Origin: an uncultured Marinobacter sp.
GTDB taxonomy: Bacteria; Pseudomonadota; Gammaproteobacteria; Pseudomonadales; Oleiphilaceae
DNA: 64,000 nucleotides
Assembly: GCF_946886895.1 (NCBI RefSeq)
Contig: NZ_CAMPJO010000003.1
Location: 248,001 to 312,000, forward strand
Reading direction: 5' to 3'
The notes below the pieces were generated by a model. It was given only the letters and a program-made list of their open reading frames with translations, had not been told where the DNA came from and did no database searches. Made by a program: the position numbers and the translations under genes. Shown here piece after piece: positions 30,559-40,095 of this stretch. Numbering within the stretch: position 1 is the stretch's first letter; each line of letters begins with the position of its first letter.

Positions 30559-31665
30559 ATGTTCATTCGACCGATCGCCCACACGGATCTCGACGCCCTC
30601 TATGACATCGCTCTGGAGTCCGGCCCGGGCTTTACGTCCCTGATGCCGGATCGGGACGCGCTGGCCCGCAAGATTGATCATTCCATAGCCAGCTTCGCCA
30701 GAGACATCCGGGCGCCGGGCGACGAGCACTATCTGTTTGTGCTGGAAGACGAGACCACCGGCGACATTATGGGCACCACGGCGATCGAGGCCGCCGCCGG
30801 TCGGGCCCGGCCGCTTTACCATTTCCGTCACAACACCCTGGTACACCATTCCAGGGATCTGGGCCTGCGCCGCCAGGAGGAAACCCTCACCCGCTGCCGG
30901 CACTACACCGGCTGCACCGAAATCTGTTCTCTGTATCTGAGGCCGGAGTACCGGCGTGCCAATGCCGGCAAGCTGCTCTCCAAAGTGCGGTTCCTGTTCA
31001 TGGCCATGCACCCGGAGCGGTTTGCGGACACCGTGATCGCGGAAATGCGCGGCGTGTCCGACGCCCAGGGCCAGTCACCGCTCTGGACCTGGCTGAAGCA
31101 CCATTTCGTGGATATGGACTTTGCCGAAGCCACGCACCTGGTCGGTTCGGGCTACACTGACTTTATTGAGGAACTGATGCCCGCCCACCCGCTCTATAGC
31201 CAGTTGATGAGCCCGGAGGCAAGAGCCGTGATCGGGCAGGTACACGAACAGACCCGGCCAGCCCTGCGGATGCTGGAAGCTGAGGGTTTCCGGAAAAAGG
31301 GCTACGTTGACCTGTTTGATGGCGGGCCAACGGTGGAATGTCCGCTTGGCCAGATCGCAAGTATCGGGCAATCCGTTGGCTGCCGGGTCCGGATTCGCCG
31401 GGGGGCAGACGCCGTCGGGATGCCGTCGGCAACCACAGGCCCATTGCTGATCGCCAACCCTGGCCTGTCGGACTTCCGGGCAACCGTAACGGACGAGGCC
31501 TGGCATGAGCCCCGGTCGCAGGCCCTGCGGGTGCCGGCCGCCACGGCTGTACTGCTCGGGCTTACGGACGGTGCCGGCGCACACATACTGCCACTACAGG
31601 CCAGGGCCACACAGGTCCCGGCGGAACACACACCTCGGGTTCAGGAGGCGCACTATGCACACTGA
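30559..31665 (+). CDS. astA: Arginine N-succinyltransferase
   Basis: A 368-residue enzyme, slightly longer than typical AstA because of a C-terminal tail. Visible landmarks are FIRPIAHTDLDALYDIALES, CTEICSLYLRPEYRRANAGK, RFADTVIAEMRGVSDAQGQS and FVDMDFAEATHLVG. It transfers succinyl from succinyl-CoA to arginine, the first step of the AST pathway. The rest of the ast operon is not in the window. AGGA lies ten bases before the chosen ATG. A dioxygenase gene overlaps its end by 11 bases, and an Lrp-type regulator is divergent upstream. Confidence 0.92.
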   Translation: MFIRPIAHTDLDALYDIALESGPGFTSLMPDRDALARKIDHSIASFARDIRAPGDEHYLFVLEDETTGDIMGTTAIEAAAGRARPLYHFRHNTLVHHSRDLGLRRQEETLTRCRHYTGCTEICSLYLRPEYRRANAGKLLSKVRFLFMAMHPERFADTVIAEMRGVSDAQGQSPLWTWLKHHFVDMDFAEATHLVGSGYTDFIEELMPAHPLYSQLMSPEARAVIGQVHEQTRPALRMLEAEGFRKKGYVDLFDGGPTVECPLGQIASIGQSVGCRVRIRRGADAVGMPSATTGPLLIANPGLSDFRATVTDEAWHEPRSQALRVPAATAVLLGLTDGAGAHILPLQARATQVPAEHTPRVQEAHYAH

Positions 31666-32461
31666 TCTGGACACATTGTTCGCCAGGCTGTGGGACAATT
31701 ATCGCGAAGTCACGCCCTCGGCCGACAGGATTCACAAGATCCTGGGCGCCGAAGAAGGCCAGGCCATCGTCAACGACCATATTGCCCTGCGCACCTTTAA
31801 CCTGGACCCGGTACGCCTGGACGCGCTGGCGCAGCACTTTACCGGGCTGGGGTACCGGGAAGGCGGTGAGTATCATTTCAAGGCCAAGAAGCTCTACGCC
31901 CGGCACTACGAGCACCCGGACCCGGACGTGCCCAAGGTATTCATCTCCGAGCTGCTCGTTGATCAATGCTCACCGGCGCTGCAGTCGATCGTCGAGGAAC
32001 TGGTTGACCAGGTAGACCCGAACCGGGTGACCGCCGATGATTTCCTCTACTCGGGGCGCCACTGGTCGGTCACCCACGACACTTACCAGGCGTTGCTGGC
32101 CGAAAGCGAGTACGCCGCCTGGATGGCCGCCTGGGGTTACCGCGCCAACCACTTCACGGTGAGCATCAATCACCTGACGCAGTTCAGCACGGTGCCCGAC
32201 ATTAACCAGTTGCTGAAAGACCACGGCTATACGGTGAATGCCTCCGGCGGCGAGGTTAAGGGGTCTCCGGACGAGTTACTGGAGCAGTCTTCGACCATGG
32301 CCGACCGTGTGCCGGTCCGGTTCCATGACCGAGAAGCCACCATTCCGAGCTGCTTCTATGAGTTCGCGCGGCGCTATCCCAAAGCGGACGGGCAGTTGTA
32401 CTCCGGGTTTGTCGCCGCCTCCGCCGACAAGATCTTCGAGAGCACCAACGCCAGCATGTGA
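31655..32461 (+). CDS. DUF1338 family dioxygenase (2-oxoadipate dioxygenase/decarboxylase-like)
   Basis: A 268-residue iron-dependent protein of the DUF1338/HglS family. Likely metal ligands lie in NDHIALRTFNLD (H) and in the paired HFTVSINHLTQF (H) and PSCFYEFARRYP (E) segments. HglS converts 2-oxoadipate to 2-hydroxyglutarate in lysine catabolism. The gene overlaps the end of astA and has AGGAGG before its ATG, so the two are co-translated. This joins arginine and lysine degradation in one operon. Exact substrate cannot be told from the sequence. Confidence 0.88.
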   Translation: MHTDLDTLFARLWDNYREVTPSADRIHKILGAEEGQAIVNDHIALRTFNLDPVRLDALAQHFTGLGYREGGEYHFKAKKLYARHYEHPDPDVPKVFISELLVDQCSPALQSIVEELVDQVDPNRVTADDFLYSGRHWSVTHDTYQALLAESEYAAWMAAWGYRANHFTVSINHLTQFSTVPDINQLLKDHGYTVNASGGEVKGSPDELLEQSSTMADRVPVRFHDREATIPSCFYEFARRYPKADGQLYSGFVAASADKIFESTNASM

Positions 32462-32474
32462 GCCTGTGAGAAGC

Positions 32475-33131
32475 TCAGGACCAGCCCTGCTCGCCCAGCA
32501 GGGGCACGAAGCGAACACCGCCAAGATCCCGGGTTTCGAACGCCTGTTCCGAGACCCGGGTAACCCGTAGCAACGACTGCACGCCCTGCACCGATCCGAC
32601 CGGTATCACCAAATGGCCGCCCACCGCCAGCTGCTGTTGTAGGGCGGCAGGTACTGCCGGGGCACCCGCGGCCACCACGATGCCCTCAAACGGGGCCTGT
32701 TCAGGCCACCCCAGAGTGCCGTCGCCACAGTGCACTGTGACATTATCAAAGCCCTGGTCCGCCAGGATCCGCGCGGCCCGCTCTGCCAGCTCCGGGATCC
32801 GTTCAATGCTGTAAACCCGGGACGCCATACACGCCAGAACCGCCGCGCCGTACCCCGAGCCCGTACCGATATCCAGCACTCGTTCGCCACCACGCAGGTC
32901 CAGGGCTTCGGCCATCAGGGCGACAATGTAGGGCTGGGAGATGGTTTGTCCCGAACCGATGGCCAGGGGCCCGTCCTCATAGGCACGGGCACGCTCGCTG
33001 TCAGGCACAAAGGCCTCCCTTGGAACCCGTCGCATCGCCTCAATCACCAGAGGCGAGCATACGCCCCGACCTTGCAACTGATGCGCCACCATGGCGTTCC
33101 GGAGGGCGCTAAAGTCAATATCCTGAATCAT
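32475..33131 (-). CDS. pcm: Protein-L-isoaspartate O-methyltransferase
   Basis: A 218-residue SAM-dependent repair enzyme that methylates isoaspartyl residues in damaged proteins. The start MIQDIDFSALRNAMVAHQLQ and AIGSGQTISQPYIVALMAEA are diagnostic, with the SAM loop VLDIGTGSGYGAAVLACMAS. The length agrees with Pcm. It is encoded convergent with the dioxygenase gene, separated by 13 bases. In other gammaproteobacteria pcm sits with surE and nlpD; that arrangement is absent here. Confidence 0.95.
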   Translation of the reverse strand: MIQDIDFSALRNAMVAHQLQGRGVCSPLVIEAMRRVPREAFVPDSERARAYEDGPLAIGSGQTISQPYIVALMAEALDLRGGERVLDIGTGSGYGAAVLACMASRVYSIERIPELAERAARILADQGFDNVTVHCGDGTLGWPEQAPFEGIVVAAGAPAVPAALQQQLAVGGHLVIPVGSVQGVQSLLRVTRVSEQAFETRDLGGVRFVPLLGEQGWS

Positions 33132-33362
33132 GGTTTCACGCTCCGGCCGGTTTTACATTCTGGCTTTCCATCGCAAATCCATGGACCTGACCAGGGGTTC
33201 CGGATCGAATTACCTGCCGTTACAAAGCAGTAACTTTTTTACAACGGCGTAATCCGGCCGGTCTGTCTATTTTCTACTCACCGGTGCCTATTTGTACAAC
33301 CATGCCAGCGCCGCAACCAACAAAAACAGACCAGCGCAACGGGCGTTGGCAGGGAGACACGC

Positions 33363-34028
33363 ATGTCCGCATCCGTCAACCACCTGGAGGAACGCACCCA
33401 GGACTCCGCCGAGCTGCTGGAGGAGATTATGCCTTCGGCCATCACCCTTGCCATGATGCTCAGGCATCGCACCATGGCCGCCTGGCTGCGCACGGAATTC
33501 GATGGCTATCAGGACGCCGAGGCCGCGCCGCCGTTTCGCCGGGATCTGCCTGGCCACATTGTCGCCCGCTCCCCCCAGTATGGCTGGATTCCCGCTCCGG
33601 TGGACGATCAGCAGAAAAGGGATTTTGGCCACCTGGATCTGATTGAGGGTGTCAAAGCGCTGGAAAAAGTCTGCGTGAACTGCAAAAAAGGCGATGGCCA
33701 CCGGGTACTGCTGGAGAAGGAGGACATGGTGGTTCTGCAAAAGCAGATCAACCTCAGCGCCGAGCTGGCCATCAACCTGAGCCGGAACGTGTACTGCAAA
33801 CTGCTGAGGACCGTCCGGGCCGCCATTTACCTGTGGGCCCGGGAGCTGATGGCCGAGGGCCTGAACGGTGATCACAACCATTACTCACCGGAAGAGCGCG
33901 CCCAGGTGGCCCACCTGGACGATCCGGAAAAGTTCTGGCGCCAGGCCATGGAACAAGTGGACGATCTGCCGATTCCCAATGTCCGCGAGATGGGCTTTTT
34001 CGAGCGGGTGTTCGGCCGGGCCGGCTGA
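33363..34028 (+). CDS. AbiTii-domain-like protein
   Basis: A 221-residue soluble protein. The N-terminal 60 residues (SAELLEEIMPSAITLAMMLR, then MAAWLRTEFDGYQDAEAAPP and FRRDLPGH) match the AbiTii pattern: a helical start, a W-x-x-x-E-x-x-G-Y motif and a following P-x-FR/YR. AbiTii domains are linked to abortive infection, but the function has not been proved in general. The remaining 150 residues are helical with a CVNCKKGDGH segment. It stands alone between convergent genes, without toxin or phage-defence neighbours. A ribosome site (AGGGAGA) lies close upstream. Confidence 0.75.
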   Translation: MSASVNHLEERTQDSAELLEEIMPSAITLAMMLRHRTMAAWLRTEFDGYQDAEAAPPFRRDLPGHIVARSPQYGWIPAPVDDQQKRDFGHLDLIEGVKALEKVCVNCKKGDGHRVLLEKEDMVVLQKQINLSAELAINLSRNVYCKLLRTVRAAIYLWARELMAEGLNGDHNHYSPEERAQVAHLDDPEKFWRQAMEQVDDLPIPNVREMGFFERVFGRAG

Positions 34029-34043
34029 CCGGCCCCGGGGTCA

Positions 34044-34820
34044 TTACCCCAGAACGCTGAACATGCCCACGGTACTCACCACCAGCAGAACCACCCCGAG
34101 AACCCGGAAGAAGATCGGGGTTTCTGCCTTGAGCATCCGGTCGTGCACATACAGCCCGATGACGTGGCCCACGGCGGCGCAGGGCAGCAGCCAGAGGTGA
34201 TGGATCAGTTGCAGGTCCACGCCGGCCCAGATAAACGCAGCCATCTTGATCAGTACCAGGATAAACCACAGGGCAAACAGGGTGTCCCGGAGCTTTTCCC
34301 GGGGCAGGTGCTGGGCCACCACGGCAATGATCAGCGGCGCGCCGATCAGTGAGGTGCCGCTGATGTACCCACCGGCCATCAGAAACAGGGCATCAACGGT
34401 TTTGCTGCCACTGCGGAACGGCCGGTCGATGATGTAGGAAATGGAATACAGCGCCACAATCACAAAGATAATTGCGCTGAGAACGTCCGACGGCATGGTG
34501 ATCAGGCCGAATACGCCAATCAGCTTCGGCACGATCATGATGCCCAGAATCCGCCAGAGGTAGGCCCAGTCCACGGTGCCCCCGGCCGGGGCTTCACCGG
34601 AATTCGCCAGTTTGCGGTTATTCATCCAGATGGTGAGAGAGGAAAACACCAGTAGGTGAACCGCGATAATCGGCAAAAACACCAGCGGTTCATCAAGCAC
34701 CAGCAGCAGAAAAGGTAATGACAGGACGGCACCCCCGAAGCCCAGACCCGAGCGGACAAAGCCACTCCAGACGAAGATCAGGGCGATAAGAACGTACTGC
34801 ACGATCGTGAGATCCGACAT
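34044..34820 (-). CDS. TauE/SafE family sulfite exporter-like permease
   Basis: A 258-residue membrane protein with about eight helices. Family features include the first helix SGFVRSGLGFGGAVLSLPFL with its glycine-rich turn, and the repeated ISGTSLIGAPLIIAVVAQHL in the second half. TauE/SafE proteins export sulfite, sulfoacetate or related anions. No sulfur-metabolism gene lies next to it, so the substrate is open. It converges with the AbiTii-like gene, ending 16 bases from it. Confidence 0.9.
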   Translation of the reverse strand: MSDLTIVQYVLIALIFVWSGFVRSGLGFGGAVLSLPFLLLVLDEPLVFLPIIAVHLLVFSSLTIWMNNRKLANSGEAPAGGTVDWAYLWRILGIMIVPKLIGVFGLITMPSDVLSAIIFVIVALYSISYIIDRPFRSGSKTVDALFLMAGGYISGTSLIGAPLIIAVVAQHLPREKLRDTLFALWFILVLIKMAAFIWAGVDLQLIHHLWLLPCAAVGHVIGLYVHDRMLKAETPIFFRVLGVVLLVVSTVGMFSVLG

Positions 34821-34920
34821 AACTTCCTTTTTACTGGTGCACGGGGCTGGTTAGCTGAATCTGGTCTAAACTGACACGGGCAATGCCCACCGAAAAACAG
34901 GCTCAAGCCGGAGAATGTTA

Positions 34921-36798
34921 ATGTCCCTGTCCTGGAAACAGAAGTTTTCATTATTGATTGCCGCCACATTCGTCGGGCTTGCCATTGCCACCCTCACCTC
35001 CCTGAGCGGTCTCGCCAAGGTGTCCGAAGCCTATGAGGCACAGGGCCAGGCAAGAGCCTATGAGGCTGCCGTACTGAACCTGCTCAGCGACTGGCTAACC
35101 GTTGAACGGCTGAGCGAGGATCTGGAGCCGGGCAAGGTCGAAACCTACCAGGCCCGGCTGGCCTCGCTCACCCAACAGGCGACCGGCCTGACCGCAGCGG
35201 CACAACGTCTCGACAGCGCCGCCGTCGCGGACAGCGCGCAACAGATTGAAGCCGGGATCACCCGCTACGCTGACCTGCGCGCGTCGTGGCTGGAACTTAC
35301 CGCCACCCTCGGCTTCACCGCCAGCGATGGCCTGAAGGCGATGCTGTCCGACTATGTCGACAAGAACCTACGGGAAATCAGCATCTCGATTTTCAATGAC
35401 GACATCAATGCCATCGCCTCCCATTACCGGGATTATCTCGACACCTTTGAGCCGGCCTCCGCCGCCGCGACCCGGGAAGCGCTGACGCGCATACAGGGCG
35501 TGGTAAAGGAAATGGACTGGCAGGAAATCGAGATCGGCCAGGCGGTTCAGGGCTTCGCCGATGCGTTCGCCGAGGCTGAAACCGTTATCCAGAGACTGAC
35601 GGGTGTAGAGCAGGAGCTGGCGGAACTCGGCACGCAGATTCGCGCACAGATTACCGAACAGAACGACAACCTGCAAAACGGCCTGATCCAGACCACCAGC
35701 CAGCAAGCCGAGGACGCCCGGACATCCTCAAGCTGGCTGATCATCGCCACCGCGGTGGCGGTACTGGTGGTCCTGATGATCACGCTCACCACCGCCTCTC
35801 GCACCCTGGCCCGCCGGCTTAATGAGGTTGTCGGCATGCTCACCCGGGTTGCCGCCGGAGACCTCAGTGGCCGACTGCGCCCGGGCAAGAACCCGAAAGA
35901 CGAATTCAATAACCTGGGCCGTGCCACCAACCAGATGCTCGACGATGTCTCCGCCGTCATCGGTCAGGTGATCGAGGGCAACCAGACCCTGGCCACCCTG
36001 CAGAGCGAACTGGACACACTGATTGCTCAACTCGGCCGGAACGGTGAGCAGGTAGAGGAAGAAACCGAGCAGACCGCCACCGCCGTGCAGGAGATTTCCC
36101 ACACCGCGGTGGACATTGCCCGCTACACCCAGTCGGTCAACGATGCCGCCCAGCATGCCAATGGCGCCGCCCAGTCCGGCGCCGAGGTGGTCAAGCGCAA
36201 CGCCTCCAGCATGAGTTCCCTGGCCGAACGTATCCAGAAAACCCACGATCAGATTGGCCAGTTGAGCAAAACCGGCGAGAAAGTGAACTCCATCGTCGAT
36301 GTCATCAATGGTCTGGCGGAGCAAACCAACCTGCTGGCGCTGAACGCGGCGATTGAGGCCGCGCGGGCTGGCGAGGCCGGGCGGGGCTTTTCCGTGGTGG
36401 CCGACGAAGTACGTTCGCTGGCGGAAAAAACCGTCTCCGCCACCAATGGCATTGCCGATATTGTCGATGCCCTGAACCGGGAAACCTCGGCGATTACCAA
36501 AATGATGAAAGAAGGGCTGGAATCCGCCGGAGAGGGTGAGCGAAGTGCAGAAGAAGCAGCCATGTCCATCGACCGCATTACCGGCTCGATCCGGCAGCTG
36601 GCCGACGACATGAATCAGGTGGTGTCCTCGGTGCAGGGGATTTCCACCACCACGGAAGAAATGGCCCAGAAGGTGGAACAGATTCATGGTCACACCCGGG
36701 AGACCGCCGATATCCGCCAGCAACTGGACAGCCATATCGAGCGACTGTCGGCGCAAACCACCACTCTGACCCAGGCGTCCCAGCGCTTCCGCCTTTGA
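34921..36798 (+). CDS. Methyl-accepting chemotaxis protein
   Basis: A 625-residue receptor. A first membrane helix (about 8-28), a periplasmic helical sensor domain (about 30-265), a second membrane helix ([20 protein letters not shown]), a HAMP domain ([20 protein letters not shown]) and a signalling domain whose tip is [20 protein letters not shown]. It directs CheA activity in response to a ligand bound in the periplasm. The ligand is not known. GGAG lies seven bases before the chosen ATG; another ATG two codons upstream is too close to that site. Confidence 0.92.
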   Translation: MSLSWKQKFSLLIAATFVGLAIATLTSLSGLAKVSEAYEAQGQARAYEAAVLNLLSDWLTVERLSEDLEPGKVETYQARLASLTQQATGLTAAAQRLDSAAVADSAQQIEAGITRYADLRASWLELTATLGFTASDGLKAMLSDYVDKNLREISISIFNDDINAIASHYRDYLDTFEPASAAATREALTRIQGVVKEMDWQEIEIGQAVQGFADAFAEAETVIQRLTGVEQELAELGTQIRAQITEQNDNLQNGLIQTTSQQAEDARTSSSWLIIATAVAVLVVLMITLTTASRTLARRLNEVVGMLTRVAAGDLSGRLRPGKNPKDEFNNLGRATNQMLDDVSAVIGQVIEGNQTLATLQSELDTLIAQLGRNGEQVEEETEQTATAVQEISHTAVDIARYTQSVNDAAQHANGAAQSGAEVVKRNASSMSSLAERIQKTHDQIGQLSKTGEKVNSIVDVINGLAEQTNLLALNAAIEAARAGEAGRGFSVVADEVRSLAEKTVSATNGIADIVDALNRETSAITKMMKEGLESAGEGERSAEEAAMSIDRITGSIRQLADDMNQVVSSVQGISTTTEEMAQKVEQIHGHTRETADIRQQLDSHIERLSAQTTTLTQASQRFRL

Positions 36799-36858
36799 GC
36801 CGCTGCCAGCGCTCGGGGTTCTGGTTCTGGCGCTTGCGTAACAACGGGGCCAGGAGTA

Positions 36859-36898
36859 GCATCACCAATACTGTATAAATAAACAGTATTGGTGATGC
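36859..36898. promoter_or_regulatory. LexA (SOS) box inside a 16-base inverted repeat
   Basis: TACTGTATAAATAAACAGTA matches the gammaproteobacterial LexA consensus (CTG-N10-CAG). It is the centre of a longer perfect palindrome: GCATCACCAATACTGT, 8-base loop, ACAGTATTGGTGATGC. The right arm ends one base before the radical SAM start codon, so an RNA hairpin would cover its ribosome site. Regulation of PA0069-type genes by LexA is known in Pseudomonas. Confidence 0.8.
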
Positions 36899-36899
36899 C

Positions 36900-37961
36900 A
36901 TGAAAACCCGCGCCACGGGACTGAACCCCCACAACCGTTTCCAGCCCATTGTTACCGACCGCAGCCACGACGATGGCTGGTACCATGATCCGGACGATGA
37001 ACTGTCACCAGACAGCATCGCCACCGAGGTGGTGGACGAAACCGTACGAACCATCATCAGCCGGAATACTTCCCCCGACGTGCCCTTCGACCAGTCCATC
37101 AATCCGTACCGGGGCTGCGAACACGCCTGTATTTATTGCTTCGCCCGGCCAACCCACGCGTACTGGGACATGTCGCCGGGTCTGGATTTTGAGACCCGTC
37201 TGATTGCCAAGCCCAACGCCGCCAGTACACTGCGGGCAGAGCTGGACAAACCCCGCTACCGGGTGTCTCCCATTGCCCTGGGCGTGAATACCGATGCCTA
37301 CCAGCCCCTGGAGCGGCAGCGAGGCATCACCCGGCAGATTCTGGAAGTGCTGAGTGACTACCGGCACCCGGTATCGATTATCACCAAGGGAGCGCTGATT
37401 CTGCGGGACCTGGATATCCTCTCAGAGATGGCCCACGACAACCTGGCCTCCGTCAGGGTCAGCCTGACCACCCTGAGCAACGATCTGAAGCGGCGCATGG
37501 AACCCAGAACCGCCGCCCCGGCCACCCGCCTGAAGATGATTGAACGCCTGGCCTCCGCGGGCGTCCCCACCGGCATCATTCTGGGCCCGGTTATCCCGTT
37601 TGTGAATGACCATGAAATCGAAGCCATTCTCGCGGCGGCAGCGAACGCCGGCGCCACCCGGGCGAGTTGGATTATGCTACGTTTACCTCATGAGCTGGAC
37701 GAGTTATTCCAGGACTGGTTACGGCGACATTTCCCGCAACGGGCCAGCCATGTGATGAACCGGATCCGTGATTTGCGCAGCGGCAAAAGCTACGATGCCA
37801 CCTTCGGGCGTCGTATGACCGGAACCGGACCCTATTCGGATCTGATCCGTCAGCGATTTGCCAAGCGTGCGAAACAGCTTGGCCTTAACCTGCACGAAGC
37901 AGAACCCCTGCGAACCGACCTGTTCAGGCGACCAGGAGGGGAACAGATGGATCTTTGGTAG
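36900..37961 (+). CDS. PA0069-family radical SAM protein (SOS-regulated)
   Basis: A 353-residue radical SAM enzyme with the cluster motif CEHACIYC in YRGCEHACIYCFARPTHAYW (about residue 77) and later IALGVNTDAYQPLE. Members of this family are related to spore photoproduct lyase-type Rv2578c/PA0069 proteins. A repair role is suggested by its LexA control but the reaction is not known. The ATG abuts the palindrome that carries a LexA box. It is followed, 15 bases downstream, by the L,D-transpeptidase gene, which may be co-transcribed. Confidence 0.92.
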   Translation: MKTRATGLNPHNRFQPIVTDRSHDDGWYHDPDDELSPDSIATEVVDETVRTIISRNTSPDVPFDQSINPYRGCEHACIYCFARPTHAYWDMSPGLDFETRLIAKPNAASTLRAELDKPRYRVSPIALGVNTDAYQPLERQRGITRQILEVLSDYRHPVSIITKGALILRDLDILSEMAHDNLASVRVSLTTLSNDLKRRMEPRTAAPATRLKMIERLASAGVPTGIILGPVIPFVNDHEIEAILAAAANAGATRASWIMLRLPHELDELFQDWLRRHFPQRASHVMNRIRDLRSGKSYDATFGRRMTGTGPYSDLIRQRFAKRAKQLGLNLHEAEPLRTDLFRRPGGEQMDLW

Positions 37962-37976
37962 AAGAGAGAACACTGA

Positions 37977-39641
37977 ATGCGCGCACAACGCTGTCTGACC
38001 AGTATCGTCGTTGCCCTGCTGTGGGTCGTCATGGTGCTGCAACCCGCCCGTGCCAATGATGCCATCGTGCAACGAATCGAGGCGCTCCAGGCCGGGTTTC
38101 CCGTCAAGGTCCTTGAACAACCACTGATGGCTCGTCGGGCGCTGGCCAGCTTTTACAGTGCCCGGGCGTACAACGCGGCCTGGACACACCCTGATACCCG
38201 TCAGGCGCTGATCACGGCGGTGGAGCGGGCCGCAGACGAGGGCCTCAACCCCGACGATTATCACGCCAGCGCACTCGTTCAGTTGCACGCCAGAGCCGAG
38301 GCCGAAGCGTCAGAAGAGCTGCAGGCGGACCTCGACGTTCTGTTCTCCGATGCCTTTCTGATGCTTGGCTCCCACCTGCTCGAAGGCAAGGTGAATCCGC
38401 AAACCATCCACGCCGAATGGACGGCGGACCGCCGCAAACGAGAGATGGCGCCCATCCTGGCCGAGGCCCTCAGCCACGGCGACATTGCCGGAGCGCTGGA
38501 GACACTTCGCCCTTCTCACCCGGCCTATCGGTCATTGATGGACGCCCGCCGCTTCCTGGCGGACCTCCGTGGCCAGCCGTGGCCAACCCTGTCGTCGGGG
38601 CCGGCTATCCGGCCAGGCGACCGGAGCGACCGGTTGCCCGGGGTCCGGGAACGCCTGCAGGCTCTGGCGTTTCTGCCAGATAACGCAGCAGGTGCCGGGG
38701 AGCCGGCCGACGCGACCTGGTACGACGCTGAGCTTGAGGGCGTGATCACGCTGTTCCAGGCACGCCATGGTCTTGAACCCGATGGCATCATCGGCCGTGG
38801 CACCCTGGCGGCCCTGAACCTGATCCCGCTGGAGCGAATCCACAAGATAGACGCCAGTCTGGAACGCTGGCGCTGGCTACCGGAATCCCTGGGAGACACC
38901 CACGTGCGGGTGAACATTGCCGGGTATGAACTGGTGCTGGTTGAAAACGGAGTGGAAGCGCTGCGCAGCCGCGTGATTGTCGGCCGTCCGTTCCGCCAGA
39001 CGCCGGTCTTCAGTGATCGCATCCGATACCTGGTGTTCAACCCCACCTGGACCGTACCCCGTAAACTGATGATTGAAGACCAGTTACCGGCGATCATCGG
39101 CGACCCGGACTACCTCCAGCGCCTGAACATGAGCGTCTACAGCGGTTGGGGCACCGACCGGGAACGGATTGATCCGTCCACCATCGACTGGGCCACGCTG
39201 TCCCGCAATAACTTTCCCTACCAGTTGGTTCAGGAGCCTGGCCCGCAGAATGCCCTGGGCCAGGTCAAATTCATGTTTCCCAACCAGTACGATGTGTACC
39301 TCCACGACACCCCCGGGCGAGGGTTGTTTGCCCGGGCTGAGCGATCATTCAGCTCGGGCTGTATCCGGGTTGAAGCCGCCTTTGACCTGGCCGAACGGCT
39401 GTTGGCCGGTGTGCCGGGCTGGTCCCGGAATAGAATTGAGGGCGTGGTCAATGCCAGCCAGCCAGTGACCGTCATGCTGCCCACTCCCGTACCCGTCCAT
39501 ATCCAGTACTGGACCGCCTGGGTCGACGAACAGGGCAAACTCCAGTTCCGCAATGACGTCTACCAGCGGGATGCCCGGTTGCTGGCCGAACTGCGTAAAA
39601 CTATACAGGGTGAACATGTGCTGACACCCCAGGGGGGCTGA
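37977..39641 (+). CDS. L,D-transpeptidase (YcbB/LdtD-like)
   Basis: A 554-residue periplasmic enzyme with a signal peptide (MRAQRCLTSIVVALLWVVMV, cleavage after QPARA). It has an N-terminal domain (about 30-190), a peptidoglycan-binding domain (about 220-275; LEGVITLFQARHGLEPDGII) and a YkuD catalytic domain with HDTPG, then SSGCIRV carrying the catalytic cysteine. It cross-links peptidoglycan 3-3. The neighbour genes (lipoprotein, CxxC protein) run in the same direction with tiny gaps and form an operon. Confidence 0.93.
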   Translation: MRAQRCLTSIVVALLWVVMVLQPARANDAIVQRIEALQAGFPVKVLEQPLMARRALASFYSARAYNAAWTHPDTRQALITAVERAADEGLNPDDYHASALVQLHARAEAEASEELQADLDVLFSDAFLMLGSHLLEGKVNPQTIHAEWTADRRKREMAPILAEALSHGDIAGALETLRPSHPAYRSLMDARRFLADLRGQPWPTLSSGPAIRPGDRSDRLPGVRERLQALAFLPDNAAGAGEPADATWYDAELEGVITLFQARHGLEPDGIIGRGTLAALNLIPLERIHKIDASLERWRWLPESLGDTHVRVNIAGYELVLVENGVEALRSRVIVGRPFRQTPVFSDRIRYLVFNPTWTVPRKLMIEDQLPAIIGDPDYLQRLNMSVYSGWGTDRERIDPSTIDWATLSRNNFPYQLVQEPGPQNALGQVKFMFPNQYDVYLHDTPGRGLFARAERSFSSGCIRVEAAFDLAERLLAGVPGWSRNRIEGVVNASQPVTVMLPTPVPVHIQYWTAWVDEQGKLQFRNDVYQRDARLLAELRKTIQGEHVLTPQGG

Positions 39642-39642
39642 T

Positions 39643-40092
39643 ATGAAAATTATCCTGACCTTTGCGCTGATGGTGCTGCTCGCCGGCTGCCAGTCGATGC
39701 CCGACAAACAGACGGGCGTTGCCCAAAACCTGGTCTTCCTGAGCGCCCAGCATTGCCTGAATGAGTACCTGGATGACCTGGAGAAAGTGCATTATGGCCC
39801 CTGCCTGAAGGTGATTGAGGTGGATGGCGAATCGCCGACGCCCGGCCCGGATGGTTTTATCCGGCTACCGGTTGCGGCTCTGCTCACCATCAACACCAGT
39901 TGCGTCTACCGTCACGCCGACGGCACCCCGATCCCGGCCACGGTGGAAACCGCCACCTTTACCGTCACCCCGCAGACCTTTACCGAACCCGGCGTACGCT
40001 GGTATTTACACGCCAACACCCGGGCCCGGGGCGTGGTCGGTTGCCAGCCGACCCTGTCCCGGTCAACCTATCCGACGTATGAGACAGACTGA
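39643..40092 (+). CDS. Lipoprotein of unknown function
   Basis: A 149-residue lipoprotein with a lipobox near residue 16 (LMVLLAGCQSM). The mature part has four further cysteines (in QHCLNE, YGPCLKV, NTSCVYR and VVGCQPT), an even number that may form two disulfides. The start codon lies one base after the stop codon of the L,D-transpeptidase gene, suggesting translational coupling and an envelope role. No family recognised. Confidence 0.85.
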   Translation: MKIILTFALMVLLAGCQSMPDKQTGVAQNLVFLSAQHCLNEYLDDLEKVHYGPCLKVIEVDGESPTPGPDGFIRLPVAALLTINTSCVYRHADGTPIPATVETATFTVTPQTFTEPGVRWYLHANTRARGVVGCQPTLSRSTYPTYETD

Positions 40093-40095
40093 ACC

